Source of the DNA: Planctomycetota bacterium
Lineage (GTDB): Bacteria; Planctomycetota; Planctomycetia; Pirellulales; Lacipirellulaceae
Direction of reading: 5' to 3'
DNA length: 64,000 bases
Assembly (NCBI GenBank): GCA_029259945.1
Contig: JAJDEF010000022.1
Coordinates: 186,001-250,000, forward strand
How positions within the stretch are numbered: the stretch's first letter is position 1; every line of letters starts with the position of its first letter. The notes beneath the pieces are model-generated. The model was given only the letters and a program-made list of their open reading frames with translations, did no database searches and was not told where the DNA came from. The position numbers and the translations under genes were made by a program. Positions 45,490-55,609 of this stretch are shown in pieces.

Positions 45490-47064
45490 GTGGTACGCAA
45501 AACCAATAAGGTATCCGCCAAGAATGGCAAATCGCAACTCAATGATTCGGTGAATGGATTTAGCCGCTCGAATGGGAATGCTGCGAATTCTAACGGCATC
45601 GCTGGCAAGAACGGGAAAGTCGTTGTTGAAAAATCGGGAGCCAAAGTCGAACCAGACACAGGCGGTGGCGCGGCGATTGATGATCCGGTGCGGATGTACC
45701 TGATGCAAATGGGCGAGATCCCGATGCTCTCTCGCGATATGGAAGTCACCTCGGCCAAGCGTATCGAGCGTACTCGCACCCGTTTCCGTCGGACACTGTT
45801 GTCGAACGACTTTATGCTTCACGGAGCAGCAGACTTATTGCAGAAGGTGGCCGACGGAAAACTTCGGCTTGACCGGACAATAGAAATCTCGGTGACGAAT
45901 ATTGCGGAAAAGAAGCGAATACTAAAGCGAATCGGTCCTAACCTAGAAACGATTCGCCATCTCCTTACGCTAAATCAAGTTGACTTTCGTCTGGCGGTGA
46001 GTCGACAAGCGACAGCCACTGAAAAGAGTGCTGCATGGCGACGATTGGTGTGCCGTCGAAATAAAGCAGTTCGTCTGGTTGAAGAGTTGAACTTGCGTTT
46101 GCAGCGGTTGCTGCCACTTATGGATCAATTGGGCGAAATTTCTGCGAGGATGACTGCTGTCAAAGAGCAACTCAGTCACCCAGAGCAACTCCTGCACGCA
46201 GGTTTAGAGAACGAGTTTACCGAAGAATTGCGTTACTTGATGCGGATTACCTTAGAGACGCCCTCCACGCTAGCTCGAACGACTCGTCGGACGATGCGGC
46301 GAAAAGGTGCCTACGATGCCGCAAAACGCGATCTTTCAGCCGCTAATTTACGTTTGGTCGTTTCGATCGCCAAACGATATCGCAATCGTGGCATGAGTTT
46401 TCTTGATCTGATTCAAGAAGGAAACACGGGGTTGATGCGAGCAGTCGACAAATTTGAACATGCTCGTGGATACAAATTTTCGACGTATGCAACTTGGTGG
46501 ATTCGCCAAGCAATCACCCGTGCGATTGCCGACCAAAGCCGCACCATTCGGCTACCGGTGCATATGATCGAAACGATGAGTAAGATTCGCACAGCCACCG
46601 CAGAGTTTGTTCAAGAGTTTGGCCGCGAGCCGAATCCGGAAGAGATTGCCGAACGGGCAGGAATTTCGGTGGAAGATGCCCGGTGTGTCCATAAGATGAC
46701 CCGCCAGCCGTTGTCGCTCGACCAACCGGTGGGCGACCACGATGATAACTTCTTCGGCGAATTTCTTGAGGAAAAATGTGTGGACGATCCCCTCTACGAT
46801 ACGAATCTCGAAGCCCTAAAGAAGCGGCTTGAAGAGGTGATGGAAGACTTGACCTATCGCGAGCGTGAAATCATCCGTATGCGTTATGGATTGGCCGATG
46901 GTTACACTTACACCTTGGAAGAGGTAGGAAAAGTCTTTTCGGTGACTCGCGAACGGGTACGTCAGATCGAATCGAAAGCGGTTCGCAAGTTACAGTCGCC
47001 CTATCGTTCTCGTGCCCTGACCGGTTTTTTAGACGGTGCAGAACCTGTGTCAGTTGACGCCTGA
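45490..47064 (+). CDS. rpoD: primary-type sigma-70 factor (RpoD/SigA family)
   Basis: I start at GTG 45490 because GAGGA lies about eight bases upstream; this gives 524 aa. Residues 1-65 are Asn/Ser/Gly/Lys-rich and basic, unlike the acidic region 1.1 of RpoD. Region 1.2 is [19 protein letters not shown] (about 70). A non-conserved insert covers about 100-270. Regions 2-3 run [61 protein letters not shown] and [11 protein letters not shown]. Region 4.2 is [21 protein letters not shown]. All promoter-recognition regions are intact, so it is either the housekeeping factor or a close group-2 member. Confidence 0.88.
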   Translation: MVRKTNKVSAKNGKSQLNDSVNGFSRSNGNAANSNGIAGKNGKVVVEKSGAKVEPDTGGGAAIDDPVRMYLMQMGEIPMLSRDMEVTSAKRIERTRTRFRRTLLSNDFMLHGAADLLQKVADGKLRLDRTIEISVTNIAEKKRILKRIGPNLETIRHLLTLNQVDFRLAVSRQATATEKSAAWRRLVCRRNKAVRLVEELNLRLQRLLPLMDQLGEISARMTAVKEQLSHPEQLLHAGLENEFTEELRYLMRITLETPSTLARTTRRTMRRKGAYDAAKRDLSAANLRLVVSIAKRYRNRGMSFLDLIQEGNTGLMRAVDKFEHARGYKFSTYATWWIRQAITRAIADQSRTIRLPVHMIETMSKIRTATAEFVQEFGREPNPEEIAERAGISVEDARCVHKMTRQPLSLDQPVGDHDDNFFGEFLEEKCVDDPLYDTNLEALKKRLEEVMEDLTYREREIIRMRYGLADGYTYTLEEVGKVFSVTRERVRQIESKAVRKLQSPYRSRALTGFLDGAEPVSVDA

Positions 47065-47149
47065 GCCGACCACTTGGATTGGCGACTGCCTTTTGTCACT
47101 ACTTTGGATTCACTACGGGGACACGAGGTACACTGAAAAATAGGGCCAC

Positions 47150-47186
47150 AAAAAACCACAACGACACGACGTCGTTGTGGTTTTTT
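47150..47186. terminator. bidirectional intrinsic terminator
   Basis: AAAAAACCACAACGAC (47150-47165) pairs exactly with GTCGTTGTGGTTTTTT (47171-47186), with a 5-base loop. A U-run results on both strands. It separates the convergent sigma factor and PEP-CTERM genes. Confidence 0.9.
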
Positions 47187-47212
47187 GATTGTTTTATTCT
47201 GGTTTGGAAAAG

Positions 47213-47965
47213 CTATTCTCTACTTCGACCTTTGAATGCGAGTAAGGAAGCTCCAAGCAGGATCATTAAGGCACCAGAAGCAGGTTCCGGTACCGCAATT
47301 CCAATGATGTTGTCGAATTCGAGGCGACCTACGCCATCGCTCCAATCGGTACCCGGGGTCTTTACACTCGGAAAGGCATTCGGGTCAAATTCGCCCGTCA
47401 ACATGAGAAACTTGAATTCGGCGTTATTCAGGGGGGTGCCTACTGGTACAAAGTCTGCAAACAAGACGATGAAGGTTTGGAACGTCTCGGTCAGGGTGAC
47501 GGGCGCGTCATAAACGTCGCTACAAGCGTTCATAGTGGTTGGGCAAATGTCGTCTGGATCCCATTGGACCCCAAGCTTAATAGGCGACAGGCCGCTGAAC
47601 GCTGTTTGGCCTGGGAATAGCGATATTCCTGTGCGAATAAACCTCGCATCGACCTTGAAACCAATAAAGCCGGAGAGATCGAGGCCCGCCTGGGGGGTTT
47701 GGGAAGGGACAAATGGTCCAAGATCGAGCAGTCCGAACGCATTCGGTTCAAAAGGACTTTCCGTGAAATTACCAGTATGAGTGGCACAGAAATTTCCGGG
47801 TAAGCCGCAGTTTGAAAGAATTCCGCCAGTCGTCGTAATCGTGCCTGCGTGAAGAAAGGGATCAACTTGGTCTTGGAAATCGTACAGCACGGTATCAGCC
47901 TGGGCCTGTATACCCATCACGGTGAACAACAGCAGCGCGAATAACATTTTACGAAACGAGGTCAT
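47213..47965 (-). CDS. PEP-CTERM sorting-domain protein
   Basis: ATG 47965, with AGGGGA upstream, opens a signal peptide (RKMLFALLLFTVMGIQAQAD). The mature part begins TVLYDFQDQVDPFLHAGTITTTGG and has four Cys (SNCGLPGNFCATH; DDICPTTMNACSD) that could form two disulfides. The tail is VPEPASGALMILLGASLLAF followed by KGRSRE, a PEP-CTERM signal of a different subtype from the pair at 18911-20488. Envelope-associated; function unknown. The longer in-frame start at 48052 has no signal peptide. Confidence 0.82.
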   Translation of the reverse strand: MTSFRKMLFALLLFTVMGIQAQADTVLYDFQDQVDPFLHAGTITTTGGILSNCGLPGNFCATHTGNFTESPFEPNAFGLLDLGPFVPSQTPQAGLDLSGFIGFKVDARFIRTGISLFPGQTAFSGLSPIKLGVQWDPDDICPTTMNACSDVYDAPVTLTETFQTFIVLFADFVPVGTPLNNAEFKFLMLTGEFDPNAFPSVKTPGTDWSDGVGRLEFDNIIGIAVPEPASGALMILLGASLLAFKGRSRE

Positions 47966-48454
47966 TAGCTTCCCCTGACACTTATGCACTATGAAATTTG
48001 CCACGCATGAATACCCCAGGTGTGGGGTCTCGGCCATTGTAACGGCATCCACTCACTACGCCTAATGTTTTGGGCGGTTCCTACGTTCTTCTCCCCTCTC
48101 CCCCAGCCCAATTTCTCGGTTTTTCGCTGGGAAGAATGCCTCACTGCTTCTGGGTCAAGCTTTGACGTCTATAGTGCGGTGACATTATCGGCCACCTCGA
48201 CTTCAAATCGATGCCGGTCGTTATTTCCCATGACGCTTTGTAACATGTTGAAAGACATGGACTTGCGTCATTCTCAAAGAATCGTTGAGAGACTACTAGT
48301 TCAGCCTATCTGAACAAAATGGCCAAAGCGTACGAGGTATTTCCTCCCTCTTTTTAGCTTGTCTCTTACTCCTTTGGCTTTATGCTAAAAGTTGTATAAA
48401 CCTTTATTCTAGAAGTTCTGCAAAAACCAATTGGCGTCTGAAAGGCAAGTAAAC
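47966..48454. other. divergent intergenic region, PEP-CTERM gene / G8-domain gene
   Basis: About 489 bases. TATAAA at 48395-48400 is a possible -10 box for the rightward gene, with only a poor -35. No coding frame with a start signal and no hairpin of note was found. Confidence 0.4.
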
Positions 48455-51400
48455 GTGCGAAATTATAAACGTCGGAGTTCGCGTCGACATCCCTCAGGCC
48501 TTTTTTCTATCTCTTCCTCAGGTTGCCTGAAGAGTCGTGCCCGTCACTTCCAGCCTCGTTTCGAGCAACTCGAACCACGATTGCTGCTGGCAACAACGAC
48601 CGCAATCAACTCGGGAAACTGGCTGAGCGCCAGTACCTGGGATATCGGTGTGCCAACCCTAGCCGATGATGCCATTGTTCCGTCAGCCTTCACGGTTTCG
48701 CTTGCCGGCGCTAACCAAGTTGCCAAGACGCTGCTGGTCCAAGGGACCGTCGAGGTAGTCGAGAACGGCGTCACGAACAAGACACTCAGCGCCGATTGGA
48801 TATTGGTCGACGGCGGCGCGTTTCGGGTCGGCACCTCGCTCAACCCATACGACACCAATACGTTTACCCTCACACTCGAAGGCGATAACCCAACGCAAAA
48901 TCTACCTTCGCTAGGGATCACCAGCAACGACGCCTTCCTCATGACCCGCTCGGGCGGAACGCTCGACCTGTTCGGCGAAGCGGAGACAAGCTGGACGCAA
49001 CTCGGCGCCACGGCCCTGGCCGGTGCGACGAGCATCACACTCAAGGAAGCGGTGACCTGGGACATCGGCGACGAGATCGTAATCGCCTCAACCACCTTCG
49101 ACATGAACGAGGCAGAGACTCGTATCATTACCAGCGTCAGTGGCGACCAGAAGACCTATGGACTAAGTTCCGCCCTCTCTTTTACTCACTACGGTGAGTT
49201 GCAATTCTACGACAATGGTAAAGGGACCAACTACGAACTGGACGAGCGGGCCGAAGTGGGACTGCTAAGCCGTAATATCAAGATCCAGGGCGATGCCGAC
49301 TCGACCGTTGACGGCATCGGCGGCAATTTGATGTTCATGAACGGCAGCGGGGCGGTGCATATCGACGGCGTCGAATTTTATCACATGGGTCAGAAGGCCC
49401 AACTGGCGCGCTACCCGATTCACTGGCACCAGGCAAACGACCGCACGGGCGACTATGTCGAAAACACCAGTATCCACCGCACGTTCAACCGAGCTCTAAC
49501 GATCCACGCCTCCCAAAACATACGTGTCGAACAGACCGTCGCCTACGACCACATTGGCCACGGTTATTTTCTGGAAGACGCCGTCGAGACGGGCAACAAG
49601 TTTTACTACAACCTAGGGCTGGTAACCCGTGAACCATTGCCAGGTGAGGAACTTTTGCCGAGCGATCTGGGTCCGAAACAGTTTCAAATAAGCGGGCCAG
49701 GCACGTTCTGGATTACCAATCCTGACAACGAGTTTGTCGGCAATGTAGCAGGCGGCTCACAGACCGGTTCGGGTTTCTGGTACGCCCTGCCGACCGGGCC
49801 GCTGGGGCCATCGGCCAACGACCCGCAATACTCCGGCATTAGGCCTCAGACGACAGCACTCCGTCTGTTCGAGGGCAACCGGGCCCACTCGAACGCGATC
49901 GGTCTGGACGTTGACGGCGGGCCGAACGTCTTTACCGGTGTTGCCGAGAGCGCGCACTACAACCCCCCGGTGGACGCCAACTTCAGCGATTTTACCGCAT
50001 TTGCCAACGACAAGAATGGCGTCTACTTCCGCGGCACAGCCCGGCTAAAACTTCCCAATGCCCGACTTGCGGACAACGTGCAAGGCACCATGTTCGCGTT
50101 CGGTCAAACAATCAGTGATTCGCTCATTGTTGGGGTGAGCGGCAATGATTTTGGCGGTGCGATAAAACATGGCTTTGCGGTCTACGATGGCCCCAACACC
50201 GTTCGGAACGTCCACTTTGCCGGATTCAACCACCCGCGCGCCGGACTGTTTTCGGTTATTGGAGCCGCGAATCGCCACGCCAACCATATCTTCGAGGAAA
50301 TCACATTCGACGACCCGTCCACGCCGTTTTCATTTCCTGACACGACGGTGAACAGCCTGCTCTCGCGGCATTGGGGATTTTCGCTTTATGACTCGGACGG
50401 CACCCTCACCGGCACCGCTGGGCAGTCGATTATTTTCAACCACCCGATGATGCGGAGTGATGGCGACGTCGTGCTGCCCACTTGGAAAAAAGCAGCCGTG
50501 AGCCAGCGACGATTCGGGCACTTGAAACTAGATCACTCTCTCGCTGCCGGAGACCAGCCTGTTGTTACGTTCACCCGTTCCGACGGACCCGGCGCGATCG
50601 CCAGCCATACCGATATCCCTTTGTTTGAGCCATTCACGCAGATCGGTGTGATCCTGAACACTGACTTCGTTTATGCGATTAGCTACGAAACCGAATTGAA
50701 GAACAATCAGTTCAATGTGAATATCGAAGAGGTGGGGGCCAGTGATTTTGTCTACTTACGTGTAATGAACCCATGGTCAGGCATTACTGCCAATAGTGCC
50801 ATCGCGAAGACCTCCGAGCAGAGTGTCCGAAACAGCAATCAGAGCGCGTATTACATCGAACCTACCGGAGATATCTTTCTTAAAGTGTATGGTCTTGATA
50901 GCGTGAATCTACTCGAAGCGCCAGCCCCGTTTCTCTACGCCGATTTTGAGTCGGGCGTCGATTCCCGTGCTTCGCTAGCAGAATCCAACCCAGGGCTCGC
51001 TGGCCCTCTCAATTTCTCAGGCACGTTCGGCGGGGATGGGGTCAACTACTGGCGAGTCGTAGACAACGGCGATGAATTTGATGGCTTCGTCGACATGCAC
51101 TATCGGTTCGCCACACCTCAGGATGCGACCGGATTTGACGATCTGCTGATCAGTACGGCCAACGAAAACAATACGCAGATGCAGATTTTTATTCATGATG
51201 TCTCTGCCGGATTTACTAACTTGGGCATCGTACAAACTGGGGACCAGTCTGCATCCCTTACGGGGGTTGCCGCCACCAGTCGCGACCAAATCGATGACAT
51301 TCTCATTCGTGTCTACGAAAGTTATTTCTCAGATCTAGAGACACCGAATAACTACACGCAAATCAATCTGAAAAATCTGGCCGTAACGGTCACCGGGTCG

Positions 51401-52495
51401 TCAACGGTCATCGATATTGCAGACTTCGAGTCCGGCATCGATCCCAGTGTCTCGCTCTCGGCAACCACCTTTGAAATTCAGGGTGCGCTCGGCTTCGATT
51501 CCAATTCCGGAGGCGATGGCATCAACTACTGGGACGTGTTTGATAACGGCGATGGGATTAACGGGTTCGTCGACCTGCACATGTCATTCGGTCCAGAGGA
51601 CTGGAGTGGCTTGGGCGGGCTACGGATCAACACATCCAACGAGTTGAGCACACCTGTACAGATCTTTATCCGCGATGTCTCTGCCGGATATACTCAGCCG
51701 TGGGACATTCCGACAGGAGATCAGTGGATTTCGCTTAGCGGAATTGACCCGGCCAATCGTGACCAGATTGACGACCTGATTATCCGAGTTCAGGAAAATT
51801 TCTTCTCAGACTTGGTCAGCCCAGGCAATAAAATCCGTGTCCACCTCAAACACATCGAAGCGACATTCGTAGATCCTAATCCACCATTACCCTCAGCCGA
51901 CTTCGACACGGATGGGGATGTTGATGGCTTCGATTTTTTAGCTTGGCAACGTGGATTTGCCACACCCAGTGCCGCAAAACTAGATGGTGATGCCGACAAC
52001 GATCTGGATGTAGACAACCAAGATCTTATAATTTGGCAGAGCCAGTTCGGCACCTCGGCCGCAATTGCCGCTGCCGGGACATCCGCTCCGCAAAGTGAGC
52101 CGGCGACTGTAGAGGAAGAGGAAGTGTTAGAACCTAGTGTTACTTCTAACTTAACCCCTCCCCTAGTTCGTGATGAGGCCCTGGGCGAATTACGTCTGCA
52201 AGACTCTCGCTTTTCTTTGGCAGGTTTATTAGAACCCGTGACGAAGAATCTGCCGACACAGACTCGGTCGGTAAATGAACGAAACTTAGACCTGAGCAGA
52301 TCGTCAGTACACTCTAACTCTGAAAAAGAAGCACTAGCCCCCGACCATGACTTTCAGGAAACAAAAGCTCTCTTTGCAATGCGGTCTCTCCGATTGGCCG
52401 GCGAGCAAACAGAAATCGACGACACAACCATCGACGACTTTTTTGCCTTGTTTGAAGAAGATGCCCTGATCCCCGGTTGGTTGCTAATTCCATGA
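48455..52495 (+). CDS. large G8-domain / beta-helix surface protein with dockerin loops
   Basis: I start at GTG 48455 (AAAGG upstream), giving 1346 aa. A basic N-terminus leads to the planctomycete leader FEQLEPRLLLATTT (about residues 38-51). Next is a G8 domain (NWLSASTWDIGVPTLADDAIV), the eight-glycine fold of CEMIP-type proteins. A parallel beta-helix follows, with His-rich edges (VEFYHMGQKAQLARYPIHWHQ, RALTIHASQNIRVEQ), typical of polysaccharide-acting or binding proteins. Two tandem modules of about 155 residues lie at 828-982 and 987-1142. Dockerin-like loops follow (DFDTDGDVDGFDFLAWQRGF, DADNDLDVDNQDLIIWQ). The last 140 residues are acidic. Hyaluronidase-like activity is only a possibility. 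Confidence 0.8.
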   Translation: MRNYKRRSSRRHPSGLFSISSSGCLKSRARHFQPRFEQLEPRLLLATTTAINSGNWLSASTWDIGVPTLADDAIVPSAFTVSLAGANQVAKTLLVQGTVEVVENGVTNKTLSADWILVDGGAFRVGTSLNPYDTNTFTLTLEGDNPTQNLPSLGITSNDAFLMTRSGGTLDLFGEAETSWTQLGATALAGATSITLKEAVTWDIGDEIVIASTTFDMNEAETRIITSVSGDQKTYGLSSALSFTHYGELQFYDNGKGTNYELDERAEVGLLSRNIKIQGDADSTVDGIGGNLMFMNGSGAVHIDGVEFYHMGQKAQLARYPIHWHQANDRTGDYVENTSIHRTFNRALTIHASQNIRVEQTVAYDHIGHGYFLEDAVETGNKFYYNLGLVTREPLPGEELLPSDLGPKQFQISGPGTFWITNPDNEFVGNVAGGSQTGSGFWYALPTGPLGPSANDPQYSGIRPQTTALRLFEGNRAHSNAIGLDVDGGPNVFTGVAESAHYNPPVDANFSDFTAFANDKNGVYFRGTARLKLPNARLADNVQGTMFAFGQTISDSLIVGVSGNDFGGAIKHGFAVYDGPNTVRNVHFAGFNHPRAGLFSVIGAANRHANHIFEEITFDDPSTPFSFPDTTVNSLLSRHWGFSLYDSDGTLTGTAGQSIIFNHPMMRSDGDVVLPTWKKAAVSQRRFGHLKLDHSLAAGDQPVVTFTRSDGPGAIASHTDIPLFEPFTQIGVILNTDFVYAISYETELKNNQFNVNIEEVGASDFVYLRVMNPWSGITANSAIAKTSEQSVRNSNQSAYYIEPTGDIFLKVYGLDSVNLLEAPAPFLYADFESGVDSRASLAESNPGLAGPLNFSGTFGGDGVNYWRVVDNGDEFDGFVDMHYRFATPQDATGFDDLLISTANENNTQMQIFIHDVSAGFTNLGIVQTGDQSASLTGVAATSRDQIDDILIRVYESYFSDLETPNNYTQINLKNLAVTVTGSSTVIDIADFESGIDPSVSLSATTFEIQGALGFDSNSGGDGINYWDVFDNGDGINGFVDLHMSFGPEDWSGLGGLRINTSNELSTPVQIFIRDVSAGYTQPWDIPTGDQWISLSGIDPANRDQIDDLIIRVQENFFSDLVSPGNKIRVHLKHIEATFVDPNPPLPSADFDTDGDVDGFDFLAWQRGFATPSAAKLDGDADNDLDVDNQDLIIWQSQFGTSAAIAAAGTSAPQSEPATVEEEEVLEPSVTSNLTPPLVRDEALGELRLQDSRFSLAGLLEPVTKNLPTQTRSVNERNLDLSRSSVHSNSEKEALAPDHDFQETKALFAMRSLRLAGEQTEIDDTTIDDFFALFEEDALIPGWLLIP

Positions 52496-52605
52496 CTGGG
52501 CTAAACCCATCGAAAAAGTCATTCGAACTACGTGATGGAGATCCGTCCAATTGCCCCACCGCAACGTGTAATCCACACGACACAATAAAGTACTTTCACA
52601 TCAAG

Positions 52606-52679
52606 TAGTCCGGGAGGGACTCGAACCCCCGACAAAGGGATTATGAGTCCCCTGCTCTAACCAACTGAGCTACCGGACC
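52606..52679 (-). tRNA. tRNA with CAT anticodon (Met, or Ile2 after lysidine modification)
   Basis: The minus strand gives a complete cloverleaf of 74 bases. Acceptor GGTCCGG pairs with CCGGACT (one G-T pair at position 1-72) and is followed by a discriminator A. The D arm is GCTC-AGTTGGTTA-GAGC; the anticodon arm GGGGA-CTCATAA-TCCCT has anticodon CAT; the T arm is GGGGG-TTCGAGT-CCCTC. The 3' CCA is not encoded. It is not an initiator type. Elongator Met and Ile2 share CAT and cannot be told apart reliably here. Confidence 0.93.
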
Positions 52680-52743
52680 AAGGTTTTCTTGGCCAACTAC
52701 CGTTCGACGTCGTTCGTTCAATGCCGTCGCATACGAAAAAAAA

Positions 52744-54702
52744 CTATTCCTCGTCCGAACGCAAGTTGGCTATGACGGAGTAATCTTCTAGCGTTGTGGT
52801 GTCGCCTACAGTTTCTTTGCCCGAGGCGATGTCTTTGAGCAAACGTCGCATGATTTTTCCGCTACGGGTTTTTGGCAGGGTGCCGGTGAACCGGATATCG
52901 TCGGGCTGGGCCAGCGCGCCGATTTCCTTGCGAACATGCTGCTTGAGTGCTTGCCGAAGGTCGTCGCTAGGCTCGGCACCTGTGACGGTGACAAACACGG
53001 CAATCGCTTCGCCCTTGAGTTCGTGCGGACGTCCCACGGCTGCCGCCTCGGCTACGTTGGGATGCGAGACCAACGCACTTTCGATCTCGATCGTGCTCAA
53101 CCGGTGTCCCGAAACATTGAGCACATCATCAATGCGGCCCATGATCCAGTAGTAGCCGTCTTCGTCGCAACGCGCGTTATCGCCTGCCAGATACTTTCCA
53201 GGGACTTTGCTCCAGTAGACGTCCTGATACCTTTCGTCATCGCCCCAGATGCCTCGCAGCATTCCGGGCCAAGGGTGCGCGATGGTTAACCAACCACCTT
53301 GATTGGTGCCAACCTCTTGCCCCGATTCATCGACGATTGCGGGGATGATGCCTGGCAGGGGTTTGGTGCAACTTCCTGGCTTGGTCGGAACGGCCCCAGG
53401 CAACGGGCTCATCATGATGCCGCCTGTTTCGGTTTGCCACCAGGTATCGACGATGGGGCAGCGTTCGCCGCCGATTTTCTTGTGATACCACATCCAGGCT
53501 TCTGGATTGATTCCTTCGCCCACGGTGCCCAGGAGTCGCAAACTCGACAGATCGTGCTTATCAACATGCTCGTCCCCCCACTTAATAAAGGCGCGGATGG
53601 CAGTGGGAGCGGTATAAAAAATAGTGACTTTGTACTTTTCAACAATTTCCCAAAATCGCCCTTCGTCGGGGTGGTTCGGAGCCCCTTCGTACATCACACA
53701 AGTGGCGCCTGCCGACATGGGGCCGTAGACAATGTAGCTATGCCCGGTGATCCAGCCACAATCGGCGGTACACCAATAGACATCGTCTTCGCGGTGGTCG
53801 AAGACCCACTGAAACGATTTTTTTGCGTAGAGGTTGTAGCCCGCGGTCGTGTGTTTAATGCCTTTGGGTTTGCCCGTCGATCCGCTGGTGTAAAGAATAA
53901 ACAGCGGGGCTTCGCTATCGAGCGGCGTAGCAGGGCAATCGCTCGACGCGTCGGCCATCAGATCGTGCCACCAGTGGTCGCGGCCTGCTTGCATTTCGAT
54001 GGCTTCGTTTACGCGATTGAATACGATGCAATTTTCGACCGTCGCCGATTTTGCGAGGGCTTCGTCGACCGTTTGCTTGAGGGCGAGTGCCTTGCCACGG
54101 CGCCAGCCAGCATCGGCGGTGATTTGTAGTTTTGCATTGGCATCGTTGTTTCGGTCAGCAATCGCCTCGGCAGAGAAACCGGCAAAGATCACCGAATGAA
54201 CCGCTCCGATTCTCGCACAGGCGAGCATGGCAATTGCCAACTCAGGGACCATCGGCATGTAGATCGAAACTACGTCCCCCTCCCCGACGCCGAGTTTTTT
54301 CATGCAATTTGCAAATTTGCATACTTCTGCATGCAACTGGGCATAGGTGAGCGTAAGGCTATCGCCCGGTTCGCCTTCCCAGATGATTGCCGTCCGGTCG
54401 CCGTTGCCTTGCTCGATATGGCGATCTAAGCAGTTGTAGCTTACGTTGGTCTTGCCGCCGACAAACCACTCGGCATAGGGCTCGTTCCAACGGAACGACT
54501 CGGTAAAGGGCTCGAACCAATGCAGTTCCTCGCGAGCAAGGTCTGCCCAAAACGCAGCCGGGTCGCTTTTGGCTTGATCCCAAAGCGCCTGATACTCATC
54601 AAGCGATTTGATCCGCGACTTGGAAGAAAACTCCGCACTGGGCGGAAATAGCCGCGATTCGTGCATTACAGTATCGATTTGCACGCCAGACTGCTCAGAC
54701 AT
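52744..54702 (-). CDS. acsA: acetate--CoA ligase
   Basis: Converts acetate, ATP and CoA to acetyl-CoA. ATG 54702 has GGAG nine bases upstream; product 652 aa, the usual length. The adenylate-forming motifs are in order: [16 protein letters not shown] (about residue 267), [11 protein letters not shown] (about 415), [16 protein letters not shown] (about 525), and [13 protein letters not shown] with the catalytic, acetylation-regulated Lys (about 618). The start contains [20 protein letters not shown], as in Acs. It stands alone with a tRNA downstream. Confidence 0.96.
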   Translation of the reverse strand: MSEQSGVQIDTVMHESRLFPPSAEFSSKSRIKSLDEYQALWDQAKSDPAAFWADLAREELHWFEPFTESFRWNEPYAEWFVGGKTNVSYNCLDRHIEQGNGDRTAIIWEGEPGDSLTLTYAQLHAEVCKFANCMKKLGVGEGDVVSIYMPMVPELAIAMLACARIGAVHSVIFAGFSAEAIADRNNDANAKLQITADAGWRRGKALALKQTVDEALAKSATVENCIVFNRVNEAIEMQAGRDHWWHDLMADASSDCPATPLDSEAPLFILYTSGSTGKPKGIKHTTAGYNLYAKKSFQWVFDHREDDVYWCTADCGWITGHSYIVYGPMSAGATCVMYEGAPNHPDEGRFWEIVEKYKVTIFYTAPTAIRAFIKWGDEHVDKHDLSSLRLLGTVGEGINPEAWMWYHKKIGGERCPIVDTWWQTETGGIMMSPLPGAVPTKPGSCTKPLPGIIPAIVDESGQEVGTNQGGWLTIAHPWPGMLRGIWGDDERYQDVYWSKVPGKYLAGDNARCDEDGYYWIMGRIDDVLNVSGHRLSTIEIESALVSHPNVAEAAAVGRPHELKGEAIAVFVTVTGAEPSDDLRQALKQHVRKEIGALAQPDDIRFTGTLPKTRSGKIMRRLLKDIASGKETVGDTTTLEDYSVIANLRSDEE

Positions 54703-54791
54703 CAAATTTGCTCCTTACTCGGGAAAAGATCGGGGGGCAGAACCGCGATTTTACCGTCCCGAGCGTGTAGAGCAATGGTCTGATGTATAAT

Positions 54792-55490
54792 TCACATCGA
54801 TGGGGTCGCCAAATCCTCGACCTTCCAGAGCCCTAGGCTCTTGTCTTGGTACCTCCCCCCGCCTTCGCCGCATCCCTCGACTAGGATTGCCAGTGGTTCC
54901 GGAAAACAAAAGGGCTCTCTCTGGAAATTAAGCAGGCGCCAGTCGCCCGTGGTGATGTCTTCGTTTTCCTCGCAGTCGGGGAACGTCGTGACGAGGAGAT
55001 ATTTGATGGAACTACTCTTGATGTTGCAGAGGGCCAGCTGAATATCTGACAACGAGAAATGGACGAGGCAATCGCGGCATAAGAGTAAATCAGCCGCTGG
55101 AAGAGAGTCTCTGATGAGGTCGCACGTGAGAAATCGGCGATGGTCATTCCCGAATTGTTGTTGATTTTGCTGAATCAACTCGGAAACGATATCTGCACCG
55201 AGATATTGTTTGACTGGCAGGACAGTTGACCCCATCCAGCCAAAATCTCCACAGGGCAGATCAAGCAGGACGTTGACTCCAAGATTTGTCAGCAACGCCG
55301 GCAACTCCTTCGTTAAAGTCGTTGTCTCTGTTCCGCTTGCCCCTTCTCCAGAAACCGAAGCGTTACAGCTCCAGTGATTACTCTGGTAAATTTTCGAGAA
55401 GACCTGCTCGGTCGAGTAGGATTTTCCTTCGAGCCGTTGCTTTTCAAAAAAGTACGGATCGAAGGGGACGTGCTCACGGCGATTGCTCAT
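54792..55490 (-). CDS. putative SAM-dependent methyltransferase
   Basis: A 232-aa protein. The Rossmann start is NVLLDLPCGDFGWMGSTVLP (about residue 73-92), fitting motif I with an acidic strand end. A second strand reads YLGADIVSELIQQNQ, where Asp would bind the ribose. Then come LLLCRDCLVHFSLSDIQLAL and KYLLVTTFP, consistent with motifs IV and post-IV. The substrate cannot be told; several Cys and His are not in metal-site spacing. It is co-oriented with acsA, which lies about 90 bases downstream. Confidence 0.72.
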   Translation of the reverse strand: MSNRREHVPFDPYFFEKQRLEGKSYSTEQVFSKIYQSNHWSCNASVSGEGASGTETTTLTKELPALLTNLGVNVLLDLPCGDFGWMGSTVLPVKQYLGADIVSELIQQNQQQFGNDHRRFLTCDLIRDSLPAADLLLCRDCLVHFSLSDIQLALCNIKSSSIKYLLVTTFPDCEENEDITTGDWRLLNFQREPFCFPEPLAILVEGCGEGGGRYQDKSLGLWKVEDLATPSM

Positions 55491-55609
55491 GGGATGACCT
55501 AAGCGTGTGAAGTTGACCGCAAATTTAACTGCGGCAGCTTATGCTAAAGTGAAATAGATTTAATACCATCGATAAGTTTCCGTTCTCTAACACAGAATTT
55601 AACGACGAA

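Noticed and set aside
53299..54129. 276-codon plus-strand frame antisense to acsA
   Set aside because: acsA is complete and highly conserved on the other strand; the frame has no domain of its own.
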